Assembly: GCA_034435675.1 (NCBI GenBank)
Contig: DAOTWP010000366.1
Location: forward strand, 1-8,235
Reading direction: 5' to 3'
Length of the DNA stretch: 8,235 bases
From: DAOTWP01 sp034435675
Lineage (GTDB): Bacteria; Chloroflexota; Anaerolineae; Aggregatilineales; Phototrophicaceae
Shown piece after piece: positions 1 through 5,832 of this stretch. The notes under the pieces were generated by a model. The model saw only the letters and a list, made by a program, of their open reading frames with translations. It did not search any database and was not told where the DNA came from. Made by a program: the position numbers and the translations under genes. Within the stretch, counting starts at the first letter, position 1. Each line of letters opens with the position of its first letter.

Positions 1-501
1 ATGGGCCCGGTTTACGAAACAGCACGCGCCATCAACGACCTTGCAATGCCCTGTCAGCTTGCCGTTGTCGCCGGACGCAACAAACCGCTGAAACGCCGTT
101 TGGACAACAGCACATGGAACCAACCGACCTATATCTACCCCTTTGTGCGCCAGATACCGCAGTTGATGGCGGCGGCGGATATTCTGGTCACGAAAGCCGG
201 TCCGGCAACGCTGATGGAAGCCTGCATCGCCGGGCTGCCGATGATCCTCAGTGACTGCATTCCCGGTCAGGAAGAAGGCAACGTCACGCATATCGTCGAG
301 CATGATGCCGGGGTGTTTGCGCCCAAGCCCGCGCTGGTGGCGCAGGCGGTGGCGGCGTGGCTGTCCGAAGGGACGGCGGGAATCAACCGCCGCGCGGCAA
401 ACGCCTCCCGACTGGCACACCCCAACGCCGTCTGGGAGATCGCGGAAGAAGTCTGGCAGTTTGCGAATCAACCCGCGATTCAAAACAGTGTGCGACGCTG
501 A
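1..501 (+). CDS. GT28/MurG-like glycosyltransferase, C-terminal part (5' end cut by window)
   Basis: This is the UDP-sugar-binding C-terminal domain of a GT-B glycosyltransferase in the group of MGDG synthases, diacylglycerol glucosyltransferases and MurG. Such enzymes add a sugar to a lipid acceptor at the cytoplasmic membrane. The nucleotide-sugar motif is clear: TKAGPATLMEA at residues 64-74, then IAGLP at 76-80 and PGQEEGN at 88-94, the donor-binding loop typical of MGDG synthase-like proteins. The frame is open to the first base. Full-length relatives have about 370-400 residues, and the start resembles the region just after the glycine-rich loop opening the C-terminal domain. The ATG at base 1 is therefore almost certainly an internal Met, and roughly half the protein lies upstream. 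The stop is TGA at 499-501. Family is well supported; acceptor lipid and sugar are unknown. Confidence 0.85.
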   Translation: MGPVYETARAINDLAMPCQLAVVAGRNKPLKRRLDNSTWNQPTYIYPFVRQIPQLMAAADILVTKAGPATLMEACIAGLPMILSDCIPGQEEGNVTHIVEHDAGVFAPKPALVAQAVAAWLSEGTAGINRRAANASRLAHPNAVWEIAEEVWQFANQPAIQNSVRR

Positions 502-513
502 GGGTTTTCACGG

Positions 514-522
514 AAAGGAGGG
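514..522 (+). promoter_or_regulatory. Strong orphan Shine-Dalgarno sequence
   Basis: AAAGGAGGG lies 12 bp after the glycosyltransferase stop and is one of the best Shine-Dalgarno matches in the window. No recognised gene follows at a normal distance. The nearest usable start is TTG at 526, which opens a 36-codon frame ending at TGA 634-636. The site is real as a string; its use by ribosomes is inference. Confidence 0.4.
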
Positions 523-525
523 TAT

Positions 526-636
526 TTGCATAGTACACTACAGCAGACACGGCGCCGCGTGGGCTGTGCAGCCGTCGCAGACTGCTCGGCAGCACGCGCG
601 CATCGTTTTATCCTCAGACGCATCCGGATGAATTGA
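526..636 (+). CDS. Possible small ORF or leader peptide, 36 codons, unrecognised
   Basis: I do not recognise this product. A TTG start sits 4 bp after AGGAGG (516-521) and the frame runs 36 codons to TGA at 634-636, in the same frame as the nucleotidyltransferase that starts at 655. The peptide would be basic (eight Arg) with two Cys and an Arg-rich C-terminus (FILRRIRMN). There is no signal peptide or clear membrane segment. Its stop overlaps the weak Shine-Dalgarno sequence (GAAGGGA, 635-641) of the next gene, an arrangement that would allow translational coupling. Against it stand the rare start codon, the short spacer and the small size, so chance is a good alternative. Confidence 0.2.
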   Translation: MHSTLQQTRRRVGCAAVADCSAARAHRFILRRIRMN

Positions 637-654
637 AGGGAACCGCGACGAATC

Positions 655-1731
655 ATGAAAGCGATTATTCTTGCCGCAGGTAAAGGAACACGGTTACGCC
701 CGGTGACACTGACCATGCCCAAACCGCTGGTACCTGTCGCCAACAAGCCGCTGATCGAGTACTCCATCGGCGTCCTCAAAGGCGCGGGGTTGACCGAGAT
801 AGGCATTGTGGTCAACGACCTCAGTTCACCGGTGTGCCAGGCGTTGGGCGACGGCACGGCACTGGGCGTTCAACTGACCTACATCGTGCAGTCGGAACAG
901 CTTGGGCTGGCACACGCGGCCAGTCTGTGCCGCGACTTTATCGGCGGCGGTCCCTTTGCCATGTATCTGGGGGACAATATCTATCAGGATCATATGCACC
1001 AGATGTTTACCGAATTCCCCGATTCTGATGCGGAAGCAGCACTGGCGCTGGGCGAAGTCTCTGACCCAACCCGCTTTGGTGTGGCAGAAGTGCATGATGG
1101 CTATGTCACGCGCGTGGTCGAAAAACCCAAGAATCCGCCATCGAACCTGGCAATTTCGGGTGTTTACCTGTTTCGCGAGTCAATCTGGGAAGCAATTGCC
1201 AATATCACCCCATCGTGGCGTAATGAGCTGGAAATCACTGATGCCATCCAGTGGTTGATTGCGCACGGCAAAAAAGTCAAGGCGCAGGTCGTCGAAGGCT
1301 GGTGGATTGACGCCGGTAAACCGGACGCCATCATGCACGCGAACCAGTTCGTGCTGGGGGATTTGCCCTATACGCCTGCCCCGGAAGATGGCGAACGCAT
1401 TATCGGTAAGTCCGAAGTTTCTGCTCGTGTGCTTCTGGGCAATAACAGCAAGATCATTGACAGTGTTGTGCGCGGTCCAGTCATTATTGGCAACAACGTA
1501 ACGATCAAGAACAGTTTTATCGGTCCCTACACGTCCATTGGCGACGATGTGACCATCGAAAACAGCGAAATCGAGGCGAGCATCGTCATGCGCAACTGCG
1601 TGATCCAGAATATTCCGGGGCGTATTGACTCCAGCTTGATTGCTGACAATACCCAGGTGACGTCTGCACTCCAGCGACTGCCTTCGGCGCATCGCTTTGT
1701 GCTGGCGGAAGACAGTTATATCCAATTGTGA
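655..1731 (+). CDS. rmlA: Glucose-1-phosphate thymidylyltransferase, long form (RmlA/StrD-like)
   Basis: This cytosolic nucleotidyltransferase would join a nucleoside triphosphate (probably dTTP) to glucose-1-phosphate, giving dTDP-glucose for deoxysugar and cell-surface glycan synthesis. The 358-residue protein has the N-terminal signature LAAGKGTRLRP (6-16), the PKPLVPVANKP segment (22-32), LGDN (105-108, metal/nucleotide site), EKP (156-158) and WWIDAGKPD (216-224). Residues about 245-340 form hexapeptide-like repeats (IIGN, SIGDD, IENSEI) predicted to make a left-handed beta-helix; this tail separates the long form from short RmlA. The start ATG is fixed by the MKAIILAAG opening; its Shine-Dalgarno GAAGGGA (635-641) is 13 bp away, unusually far. 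No rmlB, rmlC or rmlD is in view. A related sugar nucleotidyltransferase using UTP cannot be excluded. The stop is 9 bp before the DinB-like gene, suggesting co-transcription. Confidence 0.85.
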   Translation: MKAIILAAGKGTRLRPVTLTMPKPLVPVANKPLIEYSIGVLKGAGLTEIGIVVNDLSSPVCQALGDGTALGVQLTYIVQSEQLGLAHAASLCRDFIGGGPFAMYLGDNIYQDHMHQMFTEFPDSDAEAALALGEVSDPTRFGVAEVHDGYVTRVVEKPKNPPSNLAISGVYLFRESIWEAIANITPSWRNELEITDAIQWLIAHGKKVKAQVVEGWWIDAGKPDAIMHANQFVLGDLPYTPAPEDGERIIGKSEVSARVLLGNNSKIIDSVVRGPVIIGNNVTIKNSFIGPYTSIGDDVTIENSEIEASIVMRNCVIQNIPGRIDSSLIADNTQVTSALQRLPSAHRFVLAEDSYIQL

Positions 1732-1740
1732 GGAAAACGT

Positions 1741-2217
1741 ATGTCCGAGAGAATTCAACGCATTACTGCCACACTCGATGAAACCCGTGCGCGCTTAAAC
1801 AGCCTGCTGGATCAGGTCGGGGATCGTTGGGAAACACAGGTGTATTCCGATGGGCTGCAATGGACGGTTCGCCAGTTGTTGAACCATCTGGCAGACGCGG
1901 ATCGCGGGCATAACAATCAGGTGATGAATATTGCTGAGGGCAAAGACATTATCCCCGCAGACTTTGATGTCGAACGCTACAACCGCCGTGTGACTGAAAA
2001 GACGGTGGACAAGCCCGCCGCGCAGGCACGCGAAGAACTCGCTGAGAGCCGCGCTGCCCTGATAGCATGGCTGAGCACGCTTGATGAGGCGAAGCTGGAG
2101 ATGCAGGGACGCCACGCCTCGCTGCGTATCCTGACGGTTGAACAAATTTTGCAGGTGCTGAACGATCACGAACGGGCACACGCAGAGGACATTGCCAAAG
2201 CGCTGAATCTGCCCTGA
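1741..2217 (+). CDS. DinB-family (DinB/YfiT-like four-helix) protein
   Basis: This 158-residue protein has the DinB/YfiT fold pattern: four amphipathic helices carrying three metal-binding histidines. The probable triad is His49 (in LLNHLADADRGH) together with His143 and His147 (in LNDHERAHAEDI). The WTVRQLLNHL segment (41-50) corresponds to the W-(S/T)-x-x-(E/Q)-x-L-x-H-L motif usual in the family. Members include metal-dependent thiol transferases such as bacillithiol or mycothiol S-transferases, but most, including this one, have no known substrate. The ATG is preceded by AGGA (1731-1734, 6-bp spacer), which overlaps the rmlA stop, so the gene is probably co-transcribed with rmlA. No functional link to dTDP-sugar metabolism is evident. 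A strong hairpin follows the stop. Confidence 0.8.
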   Translation: MSERIQRITATLDETRARLNSLLDQVGDRWETQVYSDGLQWTVRQLLNHLADADRGHNNQVMNIAEGKDIIPADFDVERYNRRVTEKTVDKPAAQAREELAESRAALIAWLSTLDEAKLEMQGRHASLRILTVEQILQVLNDHERAHAEDIAKALNLP

Positions 2218-2223
2218 ACCAAC

Positions 2224-2260
2224 GGGGCGTGCTGCGGTGCGCCCCAAACTCTCTCTCTTA
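2224..2260 (+). terminator. Probable hairpin terminator after the DinB-like gene
   Basis: GGGGCG (2224-2229) pairs with CGCCCC (2240-2245). Inside it T2230-G2239 and G2231-T2238 form wobble pairs and C2232-G2237 pairs normally, giving a 9-bp stem around a TGCG tetraloop. The hairpin begins 7 bp after the stop codon. The trailing tract is pyrimidine-rich (CTCTCTCTT) rather than a pure T run, so an intrinsic terminator is likely but not textbook. Confidence 0.6.
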
Positions 2261-2441
2261 ACTGCACCTCACCTCAATCTCACCGCTTATCAGCAGCCTT
2301 GCAACTATTGCTGCCCTGTGCGCTTCTGGCGCAGCGATGTCATTAGCGTCCTGCTGTTACAGTGCTGGATTATCGATAGTATTCACCGCTGGTAAACAGG
2401 TAATCGCGCTTGTTTTCCCACGAAACAGGTGTAATCCCTGC

Positions 2442-2455
2442 CTGTGCCAGCACAG
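2442..2455. repeat. Perfect 14-bp inverted repeat, candidate upstream regulator site
   Basis: CTGTGC-CA-GCACAG is a perfect inverted repeat with 6-bp arms and a 2-bp centre. It lies 52 bp upstream of the -35 element at 2508, a position suited to an activator or a second repressor contact. Its arms do not match the TGAA/TTCA half-sites around the promoter, so a different protein would bind it, if any does. Confidence 0.3.
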
Positions 2456-2507
2456 CATCACGTCAATATACACATTTGTCATAAGATTCGGTCAACGCAA
2501 ACTTCAT

Positions 2508-2536
2508 TTGACAATTCACTAAAATGCTTCTATGAT
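2508..2536 (+). promoter_or_regulatory. Sigma-70-type promoter of the aldolase-ABC operon
   Basis: A perfect -35 hexamer TTGACA (2508-2513) is followed after exactly 17 bp by TATGAT (2531-2536), five of six matches to TATAAT. Transcription should start near 2543, leaving a leader of only about 33 nt before the aldolase ATG. The surrounding DNA is markedly AT-rich. It is the best promoter in the window and sits directly before the carbohydrate operon. Overlapping repeats suggest repression. Confidence 0.75.
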
Positions 2537-2549
2537 TTCTTTTAGTGAA
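2515..2549. promoter_or_regulatory. 10-bp inverted repeat flanking the -10 box (candidate operator)
   Basis: TTCACTAAAA (2515-2524) and TTTTAGTGAA (2540-2549) are perfect reverse complements separated by 15 bp. The left arm lies in the -35/-10 spacer and the right arm covers the predicted start of transcription, so the -10 box is enclosed between them. A bound dimer would block RNA polymerase. The IclR-family protein encoded in the same operon is the most likely ligand, by inference. Confidence 0.55.
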
Positions 2550-2570
2550 ATTAGTTTTCATCTAGTGAAA
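2546..2570. promoter_or_regulatory. Three alternating TGAAA/TTTCA half-sites, 10-bp spaced (candidate IclR-type operator)
   Basis: TGAAA (2546-2550), TTTCA (2556-2560) and TGAAA (2566-2570) alternate in orientation with start-to-start steps of exactly 10 bp, so they face the same side of the helix. TAGTGAAA itself occurs twice 20 bp apart (2543-2550, 2563-2570). Paired GAAA/TTTC half-sites resemble operators of the KdgR branch of the IclR family, although the spacing is not identical. The last half-site ends 5 bp before the aldolase start and occupies the place where a Shine-Dalgarno sequence would be. Confidence 0.5.
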
Positions 2571-2575
2571 ATAAA

Positions 2576-3226
2576 ATGTTTAGCACAGCTATAGCGACCA
2601 TACTTCACACAGGCATTGTCGCGATTCTGCGGGCGCAGCGCAGCGACAAACTCCCCCATGTGTTTGATGCCTTACAGGCAGGCGGCGTCCGTGCCGCTGA
2701 AGTCACGCTTACGACACCTGATGCGCTCACGCTGATTACCCGAACCCGTGAACAATATGGCGACGCGCTGACGATTGGCGCGGGTACGGTACTTGATCCT
2801 GAAAGCGCGCGCGCGGCGATTCTGGCCGGCGCGCAGTTCATCGTCACACCCACGCTCAACCTGCACACCATCGAACTCTGCCGCCGTTACAGTATCACAG
2901 TGATGCCAGGCGCATACACACCGACGGAAATCCTCAGCGCGTGGGAAGCCGGTGCTGATATCGTTAAGCTGTTCCCAGCGGACAGTGGTGGACCAACCTA
3001 TCTGAAAGCAATCAAAGCCCCGCTGCCGCATGTGCGCATCGCGCCTACGGGCGGCGTTGACGAAACCACAGCAGCGGCATTCCTGCGCGCGGGGGCGAGC
3101 GCGCTGGGTGTGGGCAGTGCGCTGGTCAGTCAGAAACTGCTCGACGCCGACGATTACGACAGCATCACCGCCCGCGCCCAACGTCTGCGCGCGATATTTG
3201 ACGCACACCGGGAACAGGGAGCCTGA
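2576..3226 (+). CDS. KDPG/KHG-type aldolase (Eda family)
   Basis: A cytosolic class I aldolase of 216 residues, the usual length for the family. Relatives split 2-keto-3-deoxy-6-phosphogluconate (or the galactonate isomer) to pyruvate and glyceraldehyde-3-phosphate, or 4-hydroxy-2-oxoglutarate to pyruvate and glyoxylate. Catalytic residues are in place: Glu42 in AAEVTLTTP, the Schiff-base Lys131 in DIVKLFPA, Arg19 in AILR, the GAGTV turn (68-72), and the C-terminal phosphate-binding segments PTGGV and GVGSAL. It is first in the operon behind a strong promoter, but has no good Shine-Dalgarno sequence: AGTGAAAATAAA precedes the ATG. The stop is 2 bp before the ABC ATPase. The neighbouring transporter and IclR gene point to uptake and breakdown of a sugar or sugar acid. 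Family is sure; the exact substrate is not, so no symbol is given. Confidence 0.88.
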   Translation: MFSTAIATILHTGIVAILRAQRSDKLPHVFDALQAGGVRAAEVTLTTPDALTLITRTREQYGDALTIGAGTVLDPESARAAILAGAQFIVTPTLNLHTIELCRRYSITVMPGAYTPTEILSAWEAGADIVKLFPADSGGPTYLKAIKAPLPHVRIAPTGGVDETTAAAFLRAGASALGVGSALVSQKLLDADDYDSITARAQRLRAIFDAHREQGA

Positions 3227-3228
3227 CG

Positions 3229-4728
3229 ATGGCGCTGCTGCAAGTCACGCGGGTCAACAAGTACTTCCCTGGCACACACGCGCTCCGCGATGTGTCGTTT
3301 GAGCTGCTGCCGGGCGAGGTCCACGCGCTGATGGGCGAAAACGGCGCGGGCAAATCCACACTGATGCACATCATTTCCGGGGTGTACCGTCCTGATTCTG
3401 GCAGCGTCTCGATTGAGGGAACGCCGGTCACCCTGACCACGCCGCGCCGTGCACAGGAACTGGGTATCGGCATGGTCTTTCAGGATTTGAGCCTCGTCCC
3501 TGGACTGAGCATTGCCGAAAACATCTTTCCCAACCGCGCACCCTCTCGCGTGGGATTGGTGGTATGGCGGCGGCTCTACGCGCGCACGTCCGAACTGCTG
3601 CGCGAATTCGAACTCGATGTTGACCCGCGCACGCTGGTACGCAACCTGAACGTCACGACGCGGCAAATTGTGGAAATCGTCAAGGCGCTGTCGTTGAACG
3701 CCAGAATTCTGCTGCTGGATGAGCCGACTTCTGCCCTGCCCCCGAACGAGGTGGAACTGCTGTTTAGCACCATTCGCCGCCTGAAACAACGGGGTATTGG
3801 CGTGGTCTACATCAGCCATCGCATTCCCGAAATCATGGAAATTGCGGATCGTGTCACGGTACTGCGCGATGGGCAGGTGGTCGGCACGCATCCGATCAGC
3901 GAACTGACCCCCGACACAATCATTGAGATGATGGTCGGACGCAAGCTGACTGACCTGTTTCCCGAACGCGCCAGCACACTGGGTGAGCCGCTGCTAACCG
4001 TCAACGATTTGACGCATCAGGGGCGCTTTGAGCATATTTCGTTCACGCTTCAGCGCGGCGAAATCGTCGGGATTGCCGGGTTGATGGGATCACGGCGGGG
4101 CGACGTGCTGCGTGCGCTGGTTGGTGTGCTGCGCCTTCATCGGGGCAGCATCGTTCTCGACGGTAAGCCGCTGCACGTCCGTTCGCCGGAACATGCCTTC
4201 GCGCTGGGTATGGCATATCTGCCGGAAGAACGCAAAAGCGACGGCTTGTTCCTGAAAATGCCGCTGCGCCAGAATATTTCGGTGACAGCGCTGTGGCGCT
4301 TCGCCTGGTTGGGGTTGATGAACCCTGGCAAAGAGGCGGCAGCCGCGCGGCATTATGTGGACGAAATGCGCATTCGCACACCCAGCGTTCACCAGCTCGT
4401 CGGACGGTTAAGCGGCGGCAACCAGCAAAAAGTGATGATCGCCAAATGGCTGGTGCGCCAGCCCAAGGTGCTGCTGGTGGACGAACCGACGAAAGGTGTG
4501 GATGTCGGCGCGAAGGTCGAGATTCACGCGCTGCTGCGCCAGTTAGCGCAGTCGGGCGCAGGGATTATGTTTGTGTCGTCAGATTTCCCAGAACTGATTG
4601 GGCTGGCAGATCGCATTCTGATTATGCATGAGGGGCGCATCGTGGGGGATATGCCTGCCGAGCAGGCAACCGAACAGAACCTGATGCTGCTTTCGTCCGG
4701 TTACCGTCTGGAGGAGACCGTTCCATGA
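3229..4728 (+). CDS. Sugar ABC transporter ATPase, tandem NBDs (RbsA/MglA class)
   Basis: This 499-residue protein carries two nucleotide-binding domains, as in the ATPases of ribose/galactose/xylose-type importers, and would power uptake from the inner face of the membrane. NBD1 has Walker A GENGAGKST (36-44), Q-loop Gln85, and Walker B LLLDEPT (161-167) followed by SAL. Its signature region LNVTTRQ (140-146) departs from the usual LSVAxRQ. NBD2 has the degenerate Walker A normal for this class (GLMGSRRGD, 284-292, no Lys), a canonical LSGGNQQ (394-400) and DEPTKGVDVGAK from 418. GGGAG (3217-3221) stands 7 bp before the ATG. The gene starts 2 bp after the aldolase and its stop overlaps the permease start by ATGA, implying translational coupling. 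It fits import of a monosaccharide or sugar acid; substrate unknown. Confidence 0.93.
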   Translation: MALLQVTRVNKYFPGTHALRDVSFELLPGEVHALMGENGAGKSTLMHIISGVYRPDSGSVSIEGTPVTLTTPRRAQELGIGMVFQDLSLVPGLSIAENIFPNRAPSRVGLVVWRRLYARTSELLREFELDVDPRTLVRNLNVTTRQIVEIVKALSLNARILLLDEPTSALPPNEVELLFSTIRRLKQRGIGVVYISHRIPEIMEIADRVTVLRDGQVVGTHPISELTPDTIIEMMVGRKLTDLFPERASTLGEPLLTVNDLTHQGRFEHISFTLQRGEIVGIAGLMGSRRGDVLRALVGVLRLHRGSIVLDGKPLHVRSPEHAFALGMAYLPEERKSDGLFLKMPLRQNISVTALWRFAWLGLMNPGKEAAAARHYVDEMRIRTPSVHQLVGRLSGGNQQKVMIAKWLVRQPKVLLVDEPTKGVDVGAKVEIHALLRQLAQSGAGIMFVSSDFPELIGLADRILIMHEGRIVGDMPAEQATEQNLMLLSSGYRLEETVP

Positions 4729-5735
4729 CTGCGCCATCATCGAGTACACCATCGTCAACCCCTGTCGCCAGCACCGCGCCGTCGTGGTGGGCGCGGACTG
4801 GGCGGCGTCTGGTCCGCACGCGCGAACTACCACTGCTGGTGCTGATCATCGTATTAGTAGTCTTTATGACGAGTCGCAACCCCAATTTCCTGACGATTGC
4901 CAACTTCCGCGCGATTGCGGTGGGACTAACCCCGACAACAGTCATCGCTGTTGGCATGGTGATTCTGTTGGTTTCCGGCGGGTTTGACCTGTCGGTTGGC
5001 GCGGTGCTGGCGCTAAGCGGAACGGTTTGCGCCTGGCTGGTGCTGAATGACATGCCGCAACCGCTGGCAGTGCTGGCAGTGCTGGCGCTGGGCGGCTTCA
5101 TCGGTTTCATCAACGGCGTACTGGTGACACTGGTGCGGATTAACCCATTGGTGGCAACACTGGGCACACTGTCCATTGCGCGCGGCATTGCGCAGGTGAT
5201 GACCGAGGGTGTCTCGATCAGCGGACTGCCGACTTCGTTTGGGCGCGTAGGTGGTGAGCAGTTCGCCAATATCCCCTACATGGTGCTGATTATGCTGGTG
5301 ATCGTCGTCATTGGCGATCTGGCGCTGCGGCACACACGTTTTTTGCGGCAGGCATATTATGTCGGCAGCAATGAAAATGCCGCGCGGCTGTCCGGCATTC
5401 CCGTAGAGCGCTTTCGCATTCTCGCCTACATGCTTACCTCAATCCTCGCGGCGTTTGCCGGCATTTTGCTGGCATCGCGGCTGATGGCAGGCACGCCAAC
5501 GGCGGCGCAGGGGCTGGAACTTCAGGTGTTAGCCGGCGCGGTGATCGGCGGGGCAAGCCTCAACGGTGGCGAAGGCACTGTACTCGGCGCATTTCTGGGC
5601 ATTGTGTTTATCGGCATCGTCTCCAACGTGATGACGATGGAAGCCGTTTCGATTTTCTGGCAGCAGGCAGTGACCGGCGCAATTCTGATCGCCGCTGTCG
5701 CCTTCGACATGCTGGTCAGACGGCGCACCGCATAA
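4725..5735 (+). CDS. Sugar ABC transporter permease (RbsC-like)
   Basis: An integral membrane protein of 336 residues in the BPD_transp_2 family, the translocation subunit paired with the ATPase just upstream. Hydrophobic segments start at LPLLVLIIVLVVFM (35-48) and continue to LIAAVAFDML (321-330), around eight to ten in all. Family landmarks include VILLVSGGFDLSVGAVLAL (79-97), INPLVATLGTLSIARGI (139-155), the cytoplasmic coupling-loop region GSNENAARLSGI (214-225) and VLAGAVIGGASLNGGEGTVLG (268-288). The first 20 residues are a Ser/Thr/Pro-rich tail, followed by a basic stretch (RTGRRLVRTR) that should hold the N-terminus inside. The start is supported by GGAGGAG (4710-4716) at 8 bp. The binding-protein gene follows after 97 bp. 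Confidence 0.93.
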   Translation: MTAPSSSTPSSTPVASTAPSWWARTGRRLVRTRELPLLVLIIVLVVFMTSRNPNFLTIANFRAIAVGLTPTTVIAVGMVILLVSGGFDLSVGAVLALSGTVCAWLVLNDMPQPLAVLAVLALGGFIGFINGVLVTLVRINPLVATLGTLSIARGIAQVMTEGVSISGLPTSFGRVGGEQFANIPYMVLIMLVIVVIGDLALRHTRFLRQAYYVGSNENAARLSGIPVERFRILAYMLTSILAAFAGILLASRLMAGTPTAAQGLELQVLAGAVIGGASLNGGEGTVLGAFLGIVFIGIVSNVMTMEAVSIFWQQAVTGAILIAAVAFDMLVRRRTA

Positions 5736-5740
5736 CAACA

Positions 5741-5783
5741 GGGGTTGGCTGCGGCGGTGTGCCGGCTGACGTTGGCTGCCCCC
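5741..5783 (+). other. Possible hairpin and 9-bp direct repeat between permease and binding-protein genes
   Basis: The 97-bp gap contains GGGG (5741-5744) facing CCCCC (5779-5783), with an inner CGGC (5752-5755) / GCCG (5761-5764) pair around a 5-base loop. GTTGGCTGC occurs twice (5744-5752, 5771-5779), offering alternative pairings. No T tract follows. Such a structure could trim readthrough or stabilise a processed mRNA end so that the binding protein is made in excess, but it is imperfect and could be chance. Confidence 0.25.
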
Positions 5784-5832
5784 GCAGAGGATTACAGCAC
5801 AAATAGACGCATTTCATAAGGAGAGTACAGCA

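Larger units (their letters stand above)
2218..2507. other. Intergenic region with short palindromes, no credible gene
   Basis: After the hairpin this stretch holds no gene I can support. A 61-codon frame at 2337-2522 lacks a Shine-Dalgarno sequence and any recognisable domain. What is visible: the palindromes CTGTTACAG (2354-2362) and TATCGATA (2371-2378), a direct repeat AAACAGGT (2394-2401 and 2423-2430), each copy followed by TAATC directly or after two extra bases, and a 14-bp inverted repeat at 2442-2455. GTGCTGG (2362-2368) is also complementary to CCAGCAC (2447-2453). Base composition becomes AT-rich towards the promoter. It probably serves as upstream regulatory DNA for the aldolase-ABC operon. 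Confidence 0.5.

Noticed and set aside
1..3. ATG at base 1 as the true start of the glycosyltransferase
   Set aside because: The protein would begin in the middle of the GT-B fold, lacking the acceptor domain; the window edge explains the truncation.
1180..1758. 192-codon minus-strand frame over the 3' half of rmlA
   Set aside because: It covers the beta-helix coding region of a well-supported gene and shows no family motif or upstream ribosome site.
2337..2522. 61-codon + strand frame in the intergenic region
   Set aside because: No Shine-Dalgarno sequence or recognisable domain, and it runs through the -35 box and part of the operator. Chance frame is more likely.
3154..3891. 245-codon minus-strand frame over the first NBD of the ATPase
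   Set aside because: It overlaps the aldolase end and Walker motifs of the ABC ATPase, and its composition (Arg, Gln, His rich) is that of an antisense shadow.
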